A stretch of DNA of 64,000 nucleotides from Flammulina velutipes (lineage: Eukaryota > Basidiomycota > Agaricomycetes > Agaricales > Physalacriaceae): positions 1,054,001-1,118,000 of the forward strand of contig CM022376.1 in NCBI GenBank assembly GCA_011800155.1, written 5' to 3'. Below are positions 54,671-64,000 of this stretch, in pieces. The notes under the pieces are model-generated. The model did no database searches and was not told the DNA's origin. It saw only the letters and a list, made by a program, of their open reading frames with translations. Position 1 is the first letter of the stretch. Each line of letters starts with the position of its first letter. Made by a program: the position numbers and the translations under genes.

Positions 54671-55363
54671 ATAAGGTCCATTAGGATAAGATGGTGATTC
54701 AAATAAGCATAGAGGTGTAGAGACAGAGAGCCAGCCAGAACATATAGAAGAGATGATGATGGTGGTAGGACGCGACTTGATTTACAAGCACACGCCTTCG
54801 GGCCGTGATATTTTCAAACTCCGAGGCATCGCTCAGTGGGCACCCCCAACAGCCCCTAGACTACTGTGCCCATGCCGATGAACTGGAGGTCGATGTTGAT
54901 GTTGTTTTGTTGACGACTAGCCTACATACTGCACAGATCACGTAAGTCTCGATCATGACTTCCATGCATAGCCTCCGCCTAGTACTCATAATCTATATGG
55001 TTCATAGAGCTTTGCTTTCGGTAATATCAGATCATGACTTCCATGCATAGCCTGTTTCCACCGAGTACTCAAGATCTATATGGTTCATAGTGCAATTGAG
55101 GGGATTTTATTTCATTTACACTTAGCCTAGTACTGAAATCCATAGAAACAGCCACAGTACGTATCTCTCAGTTGCGTTATTGGGAATACACTGCGGGCAT
55201 TATGACAGTCGCGTATAAAAGCGAACGAATCATGGCGTCTTCTCTATCAAGTCGCTGGCGGCCAATCAACTCTCCAGTGAGCTCTCCCCGCCACAGATTT
55301 TTTACAGTATGCTAACGTTTCTCAGCACCTCACCAATATAAAAAACCTCTTGTTTCGAACGCC
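54671..55363. other. Non-coding upstream region of the third JAMM copy, with duplicated promoter block
   Basis: Two tandem, imperfect copies of a sequence of about 75 bp (atcatgacttccatgcatag ... ggttcatag) lie at about 54950-55010 and 55030-55095. They match the arm promoter at 51895-51965. A TATAAAAG at 55214-55221 and a leader intron like that of the arms follow. Confidence 0.6.
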
Positions 55364-56557
55364 ATGTTCTCACAAATTGCCGTCTTCTCTAGTCTCGCAC
55401 TCCTCGCTTCGGTGACGTATGCAATTCCTTCGACGTACACATCGCTCCATGCTCCTGATGCCATGGGCAAGCGCATGGTGACTAGTCAAGGAATCTTTTG
55501 GTTGAAGAACACCCCAGGACACCCTGTCCTTGAGCACGTCCTTCCATTTCTCTTCTCCATGCCATTGCTAATGCTATAACAGCCAGGACTATCAAGGGCC
55601 TCTTGGTACTGCAATTGCCGTAAACCCAACGGTCCACCTGGCATTTCAAGTACGTCTGTAGTGTTTATCAAACCTCGTAGAGAGCCACTAATATTCCCGT
55701 AGGAGGCTTGGGATGAATCTTACCCGACGCCAACAACAGCTCAAGAGGAGGGCGGGTGCGTGTCAATCTCTGGATCATGATTGATTAACGATACTGACGT
55801 CTTATCTATCAGTTGGATATACGCTGATCCTATTAGTACGCATTTTTTTGCCTTTTTGCAGACACCAATGCTTACCATTATTATAGATCCTGCCCGAATC
55901 GCGATCTGTAGAGCCGCTCACGGCAGGTCCACCCCTCTGAATCAGGATAGTGTCCAAGGTCAAACGGCGGCGCCTGCTATTGATTTGAACAATCCCGAAA
56001 GTAATCCTTCCGAGATACCGGAAGGTTTCGTTGTTGTCGCCAACTTCCACACCCATCCTGTGAGTGTTTTCTATGAACTCGATTTTTTTGGCGTGCTGAA
56101 AACTTGATAGATGCCGTGGGACAATTCCGATTGCCCATCTTCCGCTGGTACGTGATCGTTATATTTTTCCGAACAGAGAAGGACGTCTCTAGACAACACC
56201 AATGCATGGGCACGGTGAGTCGGAAGAACAGTTCGCAATGCAAACGACTAACGTAAATGGACATAGCGGTGTCCCTGGAATTATTATCCACTCGAGGGGA
56301 ATTTGTGTGTATGGCCCGCCGGCTCGTGACTCGCTGAAGGCTTCTACTCCCGGATACCCCAAGCAAGGCCAGGTATACAGTGGTCAGAAATCGGCAGGCA
56401 GACAACTCGGTATGTCCTGGTGGCTGTAATACACATTCTGAGTACTAACATATCCCCTTGTAGGCTGGGCCCCAGGTATGTATCCCAGCTCTATCATTCA
56501 GGATCTCACTAACCCCGGACCCGTCTTACAGCCAGAGCCCCGAACCAAGCTGCCTAA
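55364..56557 (+). CDS. Secreted JAMM-domain (DUF4329-like) protein, third copy
   Basis: Direct-orientation paralogue of the right-arm gene with the same exon plan. Signal peptide FSQIAVFSSLALLASVTYA; EEGGWIYADPINPARIAICR, NFHTHPMPW, the PSSAD segment and GVPGIIIHSRGICVYGPPAR are conserved, and the end is ...RAPNQAA with stop at 56555-56557. The first intron is the exception: its donor reads GA|GCACGT where the arms have GA|GTATGT. If it still splices as GC-AG the protein is complete; if not, translation stops soon after PVLEHVLPF. Expression status is therefore uncertain. Divergence from the arm copies is moderate and spread over exons and introns. Confidence 0.65.
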
Positions 56558-56723
56558 AAGTATACACCTATCGCTACAAATTTTGTTCTAAAATATGATT
56601 ACTGTTTGTATACTCTCGTTTAATTGAATATCTCGTCGTGCGCCACATCAACCGGTCCGGCTATCTCCGATACCGGCTGTAAACGGAAGCTTGTGATTGG
56701 AAGCTCAGTAACTCTTGACCGTC

Positions 56724-57408
56724 ATGTCCTCGTCGCTCATTCTTCGCTCGTCGCTGCCTCGCTCGGCCCAGCGCGCTGCTTCTGTCGCCCAGGGTGCGTT
56801 TGTGGATCGTTGTGGGCGTATGATACGTCGCTGAGCCCTGTTGCAGCAGTCAGATATGCCTCAGATGTGACCTATGTGCCCGGTGGACGTGAGTCTATCG
56901 CTCTTTACTGGCGAATTCATCTTCAATAATTCCTTTAGCGGTGTACAAGGGAACAGTGAACGATCCTACAACCTTCCCAACACCGTCAAAGACGCATGGC
57001 TCCTACCACTGGGCTTTCGAGCGCCTCCTCGCAGCTGGACTCGTGCCATTGACAACGGCGGCATTCGTCACAGGCGGCTCTTCTTATCCTATCCTCGACG
57101 GTCTTCTTGGAGTCAGCCTTGTAATGCACAGTCACATCGGTGTATGTCCGCTTTGTTTTCCCACAACTCCAATGCTTCAACAATATCTAGTTCGATTCGT
57201 GCATAGTCGACTACCTCCACCCACGCAAGTTTCCTATCCTTGGACCAGTCATGACATGGACCCTACGAACAGCCACTGTCGGTGTCTTGGTCGGGGTCTA
57301 CCAGTTCAACACCAATGATATCGGTGCGCCCATCTGAACTTGACATGTTATCCGACTCATTCCCTTCTAGGTCTGACTGAACTTATTGCTAAAGTCTGGA
57401 CGGCGTAA
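56724..57408 (+). CDS. SDH4: Succinate dehydrogenase membrane anchor subunit (CybS / SdhD)
   Basis: Small membrane anchor of mitochondrial complex II. Begins MSSSLILRSSLPRSAQRAAS, a basic Ser/Arg-rich targeting sequence, and after joins at 56793, 56891 and 57140 gives KTHGSYHWAFERLLAAGLVP (quinone-site Ser/Arg region of CybS), TTAAFVTGGSSYPILDGLLG and VSLVMHSHIGFDSCIVDYLH, with the haem-ligand-type His and the Asp-Tyr of the family. The stop is at 57406-57408. Three helices and about 165-170 residues agree with fungal SDH4. The neighbouring JAMM copy ends about 170 bp before the start. Confidence 0.9.
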
Positions 57409-57793
57409 TGGCATTCGTATGACGATGTATTTTCTTATTCACAATCCACGGATGTACTGCACAAACATCAAAAGAAGCCCTTGTCATCAAGATCCTTCCA
57501 ACACTGTCCAGCTATTCTCATCGCATCGATCATAGCTTCGATGATTTTCCTCCGACGGATTAACGAAAGCGGGGAGGTGGTCTTCTGCGCCTGATAGTTG
57601 AATAGTATTGGCGCCTCAGACGGTTAGTTCCACTCACTGGCTATTTTAGCTACAACTTGCGGCTTCTTGCGAGGACTTAGTGTTGTGCTTTTTTCTCACG
57701 CGACAATTGATGTTCACAGACAACAATCAGCCCGTTGCTCTACATGACCTTCACAATAACAAGGACGGTATCCAAGGGCCCAGAGTGCCGTAC
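57409..57793. other. Intergenic region upstream of the short F-box gene
   Basis: No supported gene. The TATA element of the next gene lies at its right end. Confidence 0.4.
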
Positions 57794-57803
57794 TATATAA
57801 AGG
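57794..57803 (+). promoter_or_regulatory. TATA box of the short F-box gene
   Basis: TATATAAAGG lies about 85 bp before the ATG at 57888. Confidence 0.5.
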
Positions 57804-57887
57804 CTTCCTGGTGAGCGAGAGCTGTATTGTTACTCAAAGATCTCCAAAACCCTTTCTCTCTTCAATCTACCCACACTGCAGGATTCC

Positions 57888-58720
57888 ATGCCCCCCATGC
57901 AACGCCTTGACCTCGACATCGTAACGGAAGGAATCCTTCCCCTTCTAGGCGTGGAAGATATTCTCAGTCTTCGTCGTGTGCGCGCTGCTGTATCGTTCTA
58001 CTCCATCGAACTAATGTACCATCAGGTCAACAAGCTCTTTTACAAATTTTCCAAAGACTGGCTCTTGTGGAAACGTCTCCTTGAACATCTGTCGATCCCA
58101 ACTTCCCCATTTTTCAGACATTATGAAACACTTGTGCTCAAAGCAATCAAACTGGACGACAATTTACGGGACGCCAACACTAGTATCGAACACCTTCAAG
58201 TAGCATCCAGGTGGAATGACATTGGATACCGCCCTCTAGATGCCAAGTTTCTCCTCGGGGGTCACTACCTGGTTGTTTGTGTCCGCAGGAAATTCAAAAC
58301 GGTCAGGGATCATGTTATCACGATCTTTCAGAAGGGGTCACCTTTCTATCCACCTACATTCAAAATCCCATCCCGCGCCTACTGCCTGGACGCAAAGTAT
58401 CTCGTGTATAAAGGTGTTCCTGGTATAATGATCTCTTATGTTCTACGTGCATCGCTAGCAACTTCTCCCTCGGCGTAAGTCGGTACTACCTTCACTGGCA
58501 TATTGTTTACCTCGGCGATAGGAATTTGGACGACTTGGAATATGACGGGGACAATGGCAGAGGGTATGATATGGTGTGCAATTTCATCTCGATTGAGAGC
58601 TTGAAACGAATGTATGACAAGGCGAATTCGGCCAATATAATACCCTCGGGAGTCCATATGAATCTTTGGTTATGTCACTCCGAAGCGGATATGGGATCCC
58701 AAGTTGTTCGCGATGGATAA
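57888..58720 (+). CDS. Short F-box protein
   Basis: After joining across an intron at about 57980-58024, the N-terminus reads MPPMQRLDLDIVTEGILPLL then ILSLRRVNKLFYKFSKDWLL and WKRLLEHLSIP: an F-box that begins near residue 5. A second intron (about 58477-58525, GTAAGT to GATAG) joins TSPSA to NLDDLEYDGDNG. Stop at 58718-58720; about 250 residues. This is shorter than usual for basidiomycete F-box/WD proteins (often 450 or more), so the 3' part may have been lost; I see no continuing frame downstream. Likely an SCF substrate adaptor, target unknown. Confidence 0.6.
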
Positions 58721-59253
58721 TGGCAGGCCTTTTCTCGCCTTCGTAGAACAGTTAGGACCCACAGGCACCAACGGCGGCGATGTTATACGTCTATGGCGAG
58801 TGGAAGGCGTTTCGTCTGTAGGCATGCGCAGCTTAAACTGAACTTCAAGTACAAATTGACATTGTGATTGGTTTTTATTTATTTATTCCAGGCTTGAAGC
58901 CACCTTGCATATAGAATAGGTTTTGAAGTCTCCCGAAATTGATTTCCCCCTACGCCACACAGGTCATATGGAATATCTGTGTTATGGGATAGTGTTTGGT
59001 AGGCCCCGAAGATAGTCAATACGAAGCGTTCGGCTGTAGTCTCCCGAAAGGCCAAGGCTGACTCTATCGCTCGAGTCTGAGACCTGAGGCCTGAGGAGGC
59101 GCTAGTCTGCCATAACAAGAATGAAGTAATCATTAGCTAGTTAGGTCTAACTCTCTCGAAATCGAAGTCACGCCATAGTGTTAAATGAGGGGATAGTGAC
59201 TAGTTGATAATAAGTACGCTAGGTTAAATTAACTCGACTCTTAGGCCTTACTT
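58721..59253. other. Intergenic region between convergent genes, with repeat-like segment
   Basis: No supported gene. Carries a CGCCACA-type motif at about 58954 and the segment at 59035-59075 that resembles 17287-17320. Confidence 0.4.
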
Positions 59254-61587
59254 TTACAACGCAGCAACCTGTCGCCTAACCTCCTTCGCCCTCCCGCTCC
59301 CTCGTCCCTCCAACTTCCCAAATATCACCACCTTGCCCTTATTTCCCGCCCGAGCAGAACGCCCCGCCCGATGAAGAAGATCCGTCACGTTCCTCGGCTC
59401 ATCCACAAGGAAAACATGCTTAATATCCGGGCTAAAATCAATCCCTCTCGACAGCAACGACGTCGTAATCAACACATGCGGCGTCTGCGCCGGATCCTTC
59501 TCGTCCTCCGACTCCCCCGCCTTCCTCTCCTCAATCTCCACATCCCTCGGCTTCCGCAGGAAACCGTTCAGATGCCTGTTCGAGCCCTTTCCTCTGCTCT
59601 CGGGGCTGCCGTCGATGGCGACGGACTTGAGGCCCTTTTCCTCGAGGTACGCGTGCAGAGCCTGGACTTTGGTGTTTTTGTTGCAGAATATGAGAACTTT
59701 GGAGAGCTTCCCGTCGCGCGACGTGCTGTCCTCTGACCAGACTCGCCGAACGCGTTTCTCGATGTCGGCTAGTTTGTTGCCGCCGGTCCAGCTGACGTAT
59801 TCTTTTTGGAGCGTGCTGGGGAGTTGGTGCAGGTTGGGAGAGGCGAGACGGAGGTGCGAGGGGTGGTGGATGTCTAGGTAGTTGCTGAGGGCGCTGGGGA
59901 TGGTGGCGCTTGTTAGGACTAAGTTGAATGGGAAGGACACTGGAGCGGGTTCGATGGGGGTGTCTTGCTTCCTGTAGTTGAAGTTGTCCTGGTAGTAAGG
60001 AACTGGGGAACCACGGGCTGCAGCGATCTCGGAGAGGAGGAGACGAGTCGACTCTTGGAAGTCGGGATCTAAAACTAAGTCAGCGGGAAGTCAAAGCACG
60101 ATGTATGGAAAAAGCCGTACCAAAGAGAACGTCAGCTTCGTCGATAATGACCCACTCGACGTTGATTAAACCCAGGTCGGAAGGATACCTGCCCGTCTTT
60201 GTTACGGTCGACGGGGTGATATCCCTTCCCTTCCTGAACTTTCTCGTCCTCGCAACCTCGTCTTCCTGTTCGTTCTCAGCAACCTCTTTCGTCTCTTCCT
60301 TCTTCTCCTCTTCCTTGTCATCAAGTCGACGATCCCACCCTCTGCCTTTGATCATGTCCAAAAACTTCATGGGCGTCCCCACAACGACGTCGACGGGAAA
60401 CCGTCCCTCGGACCGAATATCCAGCGTCTCACCAGAAAAGAGACTTTCCAACTTGTTCTTCATCTGACTCGCAGTGCCGCCTATCACGTCCACCTTGTTG
60501 CTGACATTCGCCCGACTCGAGCATAATACCCGCAGTTTGATATCGTGTATCAGTGACTTGGCAAACGACGATAGCTGACGAACCAGCTCGTGGCTAGGTG
60601 CGAGAATAAGCGCACGAGGATTGAGAGGGTGGGTTATTTGTCGTTGGACTGTGCCGTCGATTTCGAGTTGTTTGAGTGATTGGAGGAGAGGAAGCATGTA
60701 TGCTATTGACTTGCCCGAGCCCGTTTCGGAAGCTAGCAGGACTTCCTTGTACTTTCGCGGGTCGGTATTGAGGAGGTGCTTCATGCTAAGAGCCTGGATG
60801 TGCGTGGGTTTCGCCTTTGGCCCAAGAACGTCGTGTAGACATGAGAGCAGGCCGGGCATAAGAGGCGGCGATGTGAATTCCTCTGTCGGTATCTCTGGCT
60901 TGGTCGTCTTCTTGAGAAAGGTCGACGGCGACGGTCCTCCGTGCCTCGTCACCTGAAAAGAATTTGGGATGTTGCCACCCAGTTCGGGGCCATCCATCTT
61001 TCACTGAAATGAGCTTTTGGTCTGACAACTACGATGGGGGGGAGAACGGGAAACAAGTACCTGACGACTGTCTCGATGTTCACCGCGAGACTTCCAGGAC
61101 GTGAATGAAGCAGAAGTCTTGAAAATTATATTAAGAAGGTGGGGTGTGTATACAGCGACTAGCGACGTACAGAAGAGCGCGGGGACCTTCCATCCGAGCG
61201 TTGGTACCGTGTTCCATGTCTGAACGGAGTTCCTGCGTTCATGTTGTTTTCTGGGATACCGTAGACGGATGCTGGCTCGGCCGGTCGACTATGCACCACT
61301 TCTGCCGCATCGCGGTCTGCCCAGCGCCCGCGTCCTTGCGGCTTCACAGTAATGGGGTCCATGGGCCGTAGGTGCGATTCCGGTGCTTCATGAGGCTTCA
61401 CCGACCCGTGAGGAGCGTTCTCCCGTTCAAAGTGGACTTTTGGATTTGGGCGTGGCGGGGGAGGGAGCTGGGATCGTAGTCCTCTCTTGCGCTTCTGCGA
61501 TCCAGTTGCAGCGCTGGAATGGAAGAGTTGGCGCCTGCACAGACGTCCGGCGAACAACTGCTCCGTCGCAACGGAGAGAAAGGACAT
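59254..61587 (-). CDS. MRH4: Mitochondrial DEAD-box RNA helicase, Mrh4-like
   Basis: ATP-dependent RNA helicase for mitochondrial ribosome assembly. The first exon from 61587 begins MSFLSVATEQLFAGRLCRRQ, a basic, hydroxylated mitochondrial presequence. The helicase exon has LASETGSGKSIAYMLPLL (motif I), LAPSHELVRQL (Ia), WVIIDEADVLF (DEAD), LTSATIPSALSNYL (SAT), LITTSLLSRGIDFSP and LLHRAGRSARAG (motif VI, Mrh4-type). A charged K/E insertion lies before the DEAD box. The join at about 60995-61170 between the N-terminal and helicase exons is uncertain; it may use an AAG acceptor at the MDGPELGG codons. Stop at 59254-59256. Roughly 650 residues. Confidence 0.85.
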
Positions 61588-62203
61588 TCTGTCGAGGTGA
61601 AGATGAGCTTGAGCTTGGTAGGGAATGCCTGGACGACTTGCCTGGCGCGACCAGGAGGTAACTGTAAGAGACGCGTTTGAAAAATTATGTTCGCATCAAT
61701 GTTGACCGGCCCGTTTGGACCGGTGTGGCGTACCGGCGGCAGTGAGGGACATGCAAGGATTGGACAAGAATACGAGGCATGTAGCATATTACAATAAGAT
61801 ATATCAACGGCTAAGAGGCTGAACCGGCAGAACGCTCATTTCACTGACTTGAAATCTATGAAATCCGAGTCCTTCAGTACTTTACCTATTAAGTTTTGGC
61901 CGCTGCTGTCAATATAAGACGGTCGGGTCGTTCATATGCCATACAGCACATTTTTGTGAGGTCCACAAGGAGAAGACACGCTCAGCGCTAACTGGCATTT
62001 GGGCTGCAATGTCAGCCTGCGTCTGATAAATATCCCTCAGACTTCAAAGGGAAAGGCGTAGATGCATGGTGCGCGCGACTGAATAATGGTGTACATGTGG
62101 TATGCGACAGCTACCCAAAGTTCAGCCGTGGCAGACGAAGGCGGGAACATAAAAACTCACGAATAGCAAACAGAAAGCGAATTGGACGTGAAAGTAGATG
62201 GTA
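61588..62203. other. Intergenic region between Mrh4-like and centrin genes
   Basis: No supported gene; it should hold the Mrh4-like promoter and the centrin 3' end. One GTGTGGCG-like motif at about 61721. Confidence 0.4.
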
Positions 62204-62807
62204 TCATGCCTCATCAGCCATTATAGCGTAGAACTCCTGCTCGCTAATCTCGCCGTCCTGGTCCAGGTCAAATTCATCTATCATAGCTTGCCTAAAAGAC
62301 AAAGAGTCAGTATAGAGCCGGCGCATAGGCAGAGCACGTACAGCTCGTCGTCCTCAAGTCTGTCCCCAATTTCCTTTGCCACTCTCCTCAAATTCCGCAG
62401 ACTGATCTTCCCCGTATGATCATCGTCGAACAGCTGGAACGCGCGTCTCAAATCCTCCATAGGATCTCTCGCCAATATCCGTTCGCTCACTGCCCCGATT
62501 CATTAGCATCTCAGCACCGCACGACGCGCCAGAAACACGCACTAATCTTGGCGAACTCCTCAAACTCCATCAACCCGTGCCCAGTCTTGTCGCTGTCCCG
62601 GAGGATCTTGAGCACCTCTGCCTTTTTCATGTCGAATCCAAGCGCGCGCATGGCGACCTTGAGCTCATGATAGTCCACGCAGCCGTCCTTGTCTGTGTCG
62701 AAGAGCTCGAACGCCTCTTTGATTTCTTGTTTTTGCTCGTCGGAGAGTTCTGGACGTGTGTGTGTCCGCCGTTTGGCTTTCTGTGCTGCTGCTGATGCTC
62801 CGTACAT
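62204..62807 (-). CDS. CDC31: Centrin (Cdc31-like)
   Basis: Calcium-binding EF-hand protein of the spindle pole body, also linked to mRNA export and DNA repair. Begins [20 protein letters not shown], then [20 protein letters not shown] (first EF-hand, D-x-D-x-D), [20 protein letters not shown] (second), [20 protein letters not shown] (third) and [20 protein letters not shown] (fourth, formed over an intron at about 62293-62342). Stop at 62204-62206. Length about 165-170 residues, all four loops present. Three or so introns. The gene is divergent to the uncharacterised gene at 63219. Confidence 0.92.
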
Positions 62808-63218
62808 CGTGTTTACGTTGATCGACGGTGAGGGTGTCACTACAAGGGACGCGTTCAAGACGCGCCCAACAGCGTGTACAAACAAAGCACAGCTTCGGAG
62901 GTCCGGTCCGCGAAAGGACAGGTGGCGCACTGGATTCTATAGGGAGTATAGCAGCAGGCGACACAAAAAATTGGTATACAACTATGTACATTTAATCCAC
63001 TCCTTTCAACGAACCCTTTCTAGCAAATACACGCTGTCAAAATACCGACGCGAAACGCAGTCACATGACGAGTCGCGCAAGTTGTGTTTACGAGTGTTGT
63101 GTTCCCAAGGCGAACAAAGGGACGGTGTTGGCGTTTGTCTTGTCACTCACCACCACCGCGTTACGCGTTCTGCAAAGACTCTTTCGACATCGTTCGCGAC
63201 GACGACGACGGCCTCTCG
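62808..63218. other. Shared upstream region of centrin and the right-edge gene
   Basis: Divergent promoter region with a GGTGGCGCA motif at about 62924. No coding exon is supported. Confidence 0.4.
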
Positions 63219-64000
63219 ATGGCGACAATGTGGAACAGATTCAAGCTGCCCAGCCTCAAGAGCCGTTCGCCTCAAGAAGTGACTGAAGATGTGTCGCATC
63301 CATCTGAAGTGCTGGCCAGCGTGCGCGAACAACACCCCAATCTCTCCGTCTTTCACAACAACGACCAGCGACCAGAATCCCCTGCGCCGCCTATGCCCAC
63401 CCCCATTGAAGCCAAAGGCAGCCGCCGCTTCACGCTGTTGCCCAAGCAGCGCAGAGACGACGGCCACGAATCTCTGCGCATACATACGCCCTCACCCGGC
63501 CCACAGTCTGGCATACTGAAAAAGAAATCGTCGCCGAATATGTCAGGTACTGATTCGTCGTGCTGTTCATGTTCGGGTTGGGCTAACGCGCTGTTAAGAT
63601 TCCCCCCGCTCCCTCAGCCGTGCATCGGCGCAGGAAGCACAGCGCTCGATGTCCCCCGAGATGACGCGAAGGCCGTCGCAGGACGTGCTGAGACCGTCCA
63701 TCGACTCTGGGCGGACCACTCCCAACGTCCTCCGCCGGCCCTCACTCGATATGATACGATCTGCGGACTCTCCGTATAACGATCCCAATTCCCCCGCTAA
63801 TGACGCCCAGTTCGGGTCCGTGCGCTCGATTCTGCGCGACCCGAACACACCTGGCACAGGCCAGAACGTCCGCTTCTTTTCACGCGACGCATACAAAGTA
63901 ATGACCCCCGAGCAATCTATGGACCTCGATGCCGAGCATCTGCCGCAGCCAGTGTTCTCCTCTCAGTCCCAGCGCATCCCATCTGCCCCCGCAGAGTTTC
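63219..64000 (+). CDS. Uncharacterised low-complexity protein, 3' end outside window
   Basis: Starts MATMWNRFKLPSLKSRSPQE at 63219 and reads through two exons. An intron (63546-63597, ending in an AAG acceptor) joins NMS to DSPRSLSRASAQEAQRS. The sequence is rich in Ser, Pro and Arg with several RRPS or RPSID sites that could be phosphorylated; SVRSILRDPNTPGTGQNVRF is more regular and may be conserved. The open frame continues past the right edge, so domains further on cannot be seen. I do not assign a function. Confidence 0.6.

Noticed and set aside
60105..60956. Serine-rich open frames on the plus strand opposite the Mrh4-like helicase
   Set aside because: Mirror images of Glu/Lys-rich helicase codons on the other strand.
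62689..63282. 197-codon plus-strand frame across the centrin start and intergenic region
   Set aside because: It overlaps centrin exon 1 in antisense and reads in a different frame from the supported start at 63219.

Overview
This window looks like a gene-dense chromosomal segment of an Agaricomycete (mushroom-forming basidiomycete). Nearly every gene is interrupted by many short (about 45-60 nt) GT-AG introns. The gene content is fungal: a regulatory trehalose-synthase subunit, Nup84/Nup107, an NRPS-like carboxylic acid reductase, a GMC oxidoreductase, a fungal flavin halogenase, F-box proteins and expanded families of small membrane proteins. No bacterial-style operons, CRISPR arrays, rRNA or convincing tRNA genes were seen.

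Layout. 1-3740 (-): a TolB-like propeller fused to an amidohydrolase, cut by the left edge. 4249-8161: a nucleoporin Nup107/Nup84 gene (+) between a multi-pass membrane-protein gene (-) and a nonsense-riddled duplicate of it. 8999-15492: a secreted TAP-like peptidase, then a 2-oxoglutarate dioxygenase and a flavin-dependent halogenase transcribed divergently from one 578-bp intergenic region. 16027-22102: GAPDH flanked by three paralogous small three-helix membrane-protein genes. 22313-25552: an F-box gene and an uncharacterised gene. 26786-34754: a GMC oxidoreductase and an A-T-R NRPS-like reductase. 34938-44066: a MOV10/SDE3-like RNA helicase, a Tps3/Tsl1-like trehalose synthase regulatory subunit, a small Cys/His protein and cytosolic malate dehydrogenase.

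44360-56557 is the accessory and most unusual part. It holds four copies of a gene for a secreted protein whose spliced product carries a complete JAMM metalloprotease motif (E, HTHP, PSxxD; DUF4329-like). Two copies form the nearly identical arms of an inverted repeat: 1,559 bp per arm, a 508-bp spacer, symmetry axis at 51635.5. Outside the arms a more diverged inverted duplication continues and includes a 5'-truncated, internally deleted copy of the neighbouring amino-acid permease. A third copy lies in direct orientation downstream. The fourth is a relic in which a 371-bp element with 43-bp terminal inverted repeats sits where the HTHP codons should be. A RecQ-like helicase relic borders the region.

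56724-64000 returns to housekeeping genes: SDH small membrane anchor, a short F-box protein, an Mrh4-like mitochondrial DEAD-box helicase, centrin, and an uncharacterised gene running off the right edge.

Genes that may act together: the halogenase/dioxygenase pair (and more speculatively the NRPS-like reductase and GMC oxidase 11-19 kb away) in making or modifying a halogenated aromatic metabolite; GAPDH, MDH and SDH in central carbon metabolism. All exon joins were worked out by eye; spans are start codon to stop codon unless noted.
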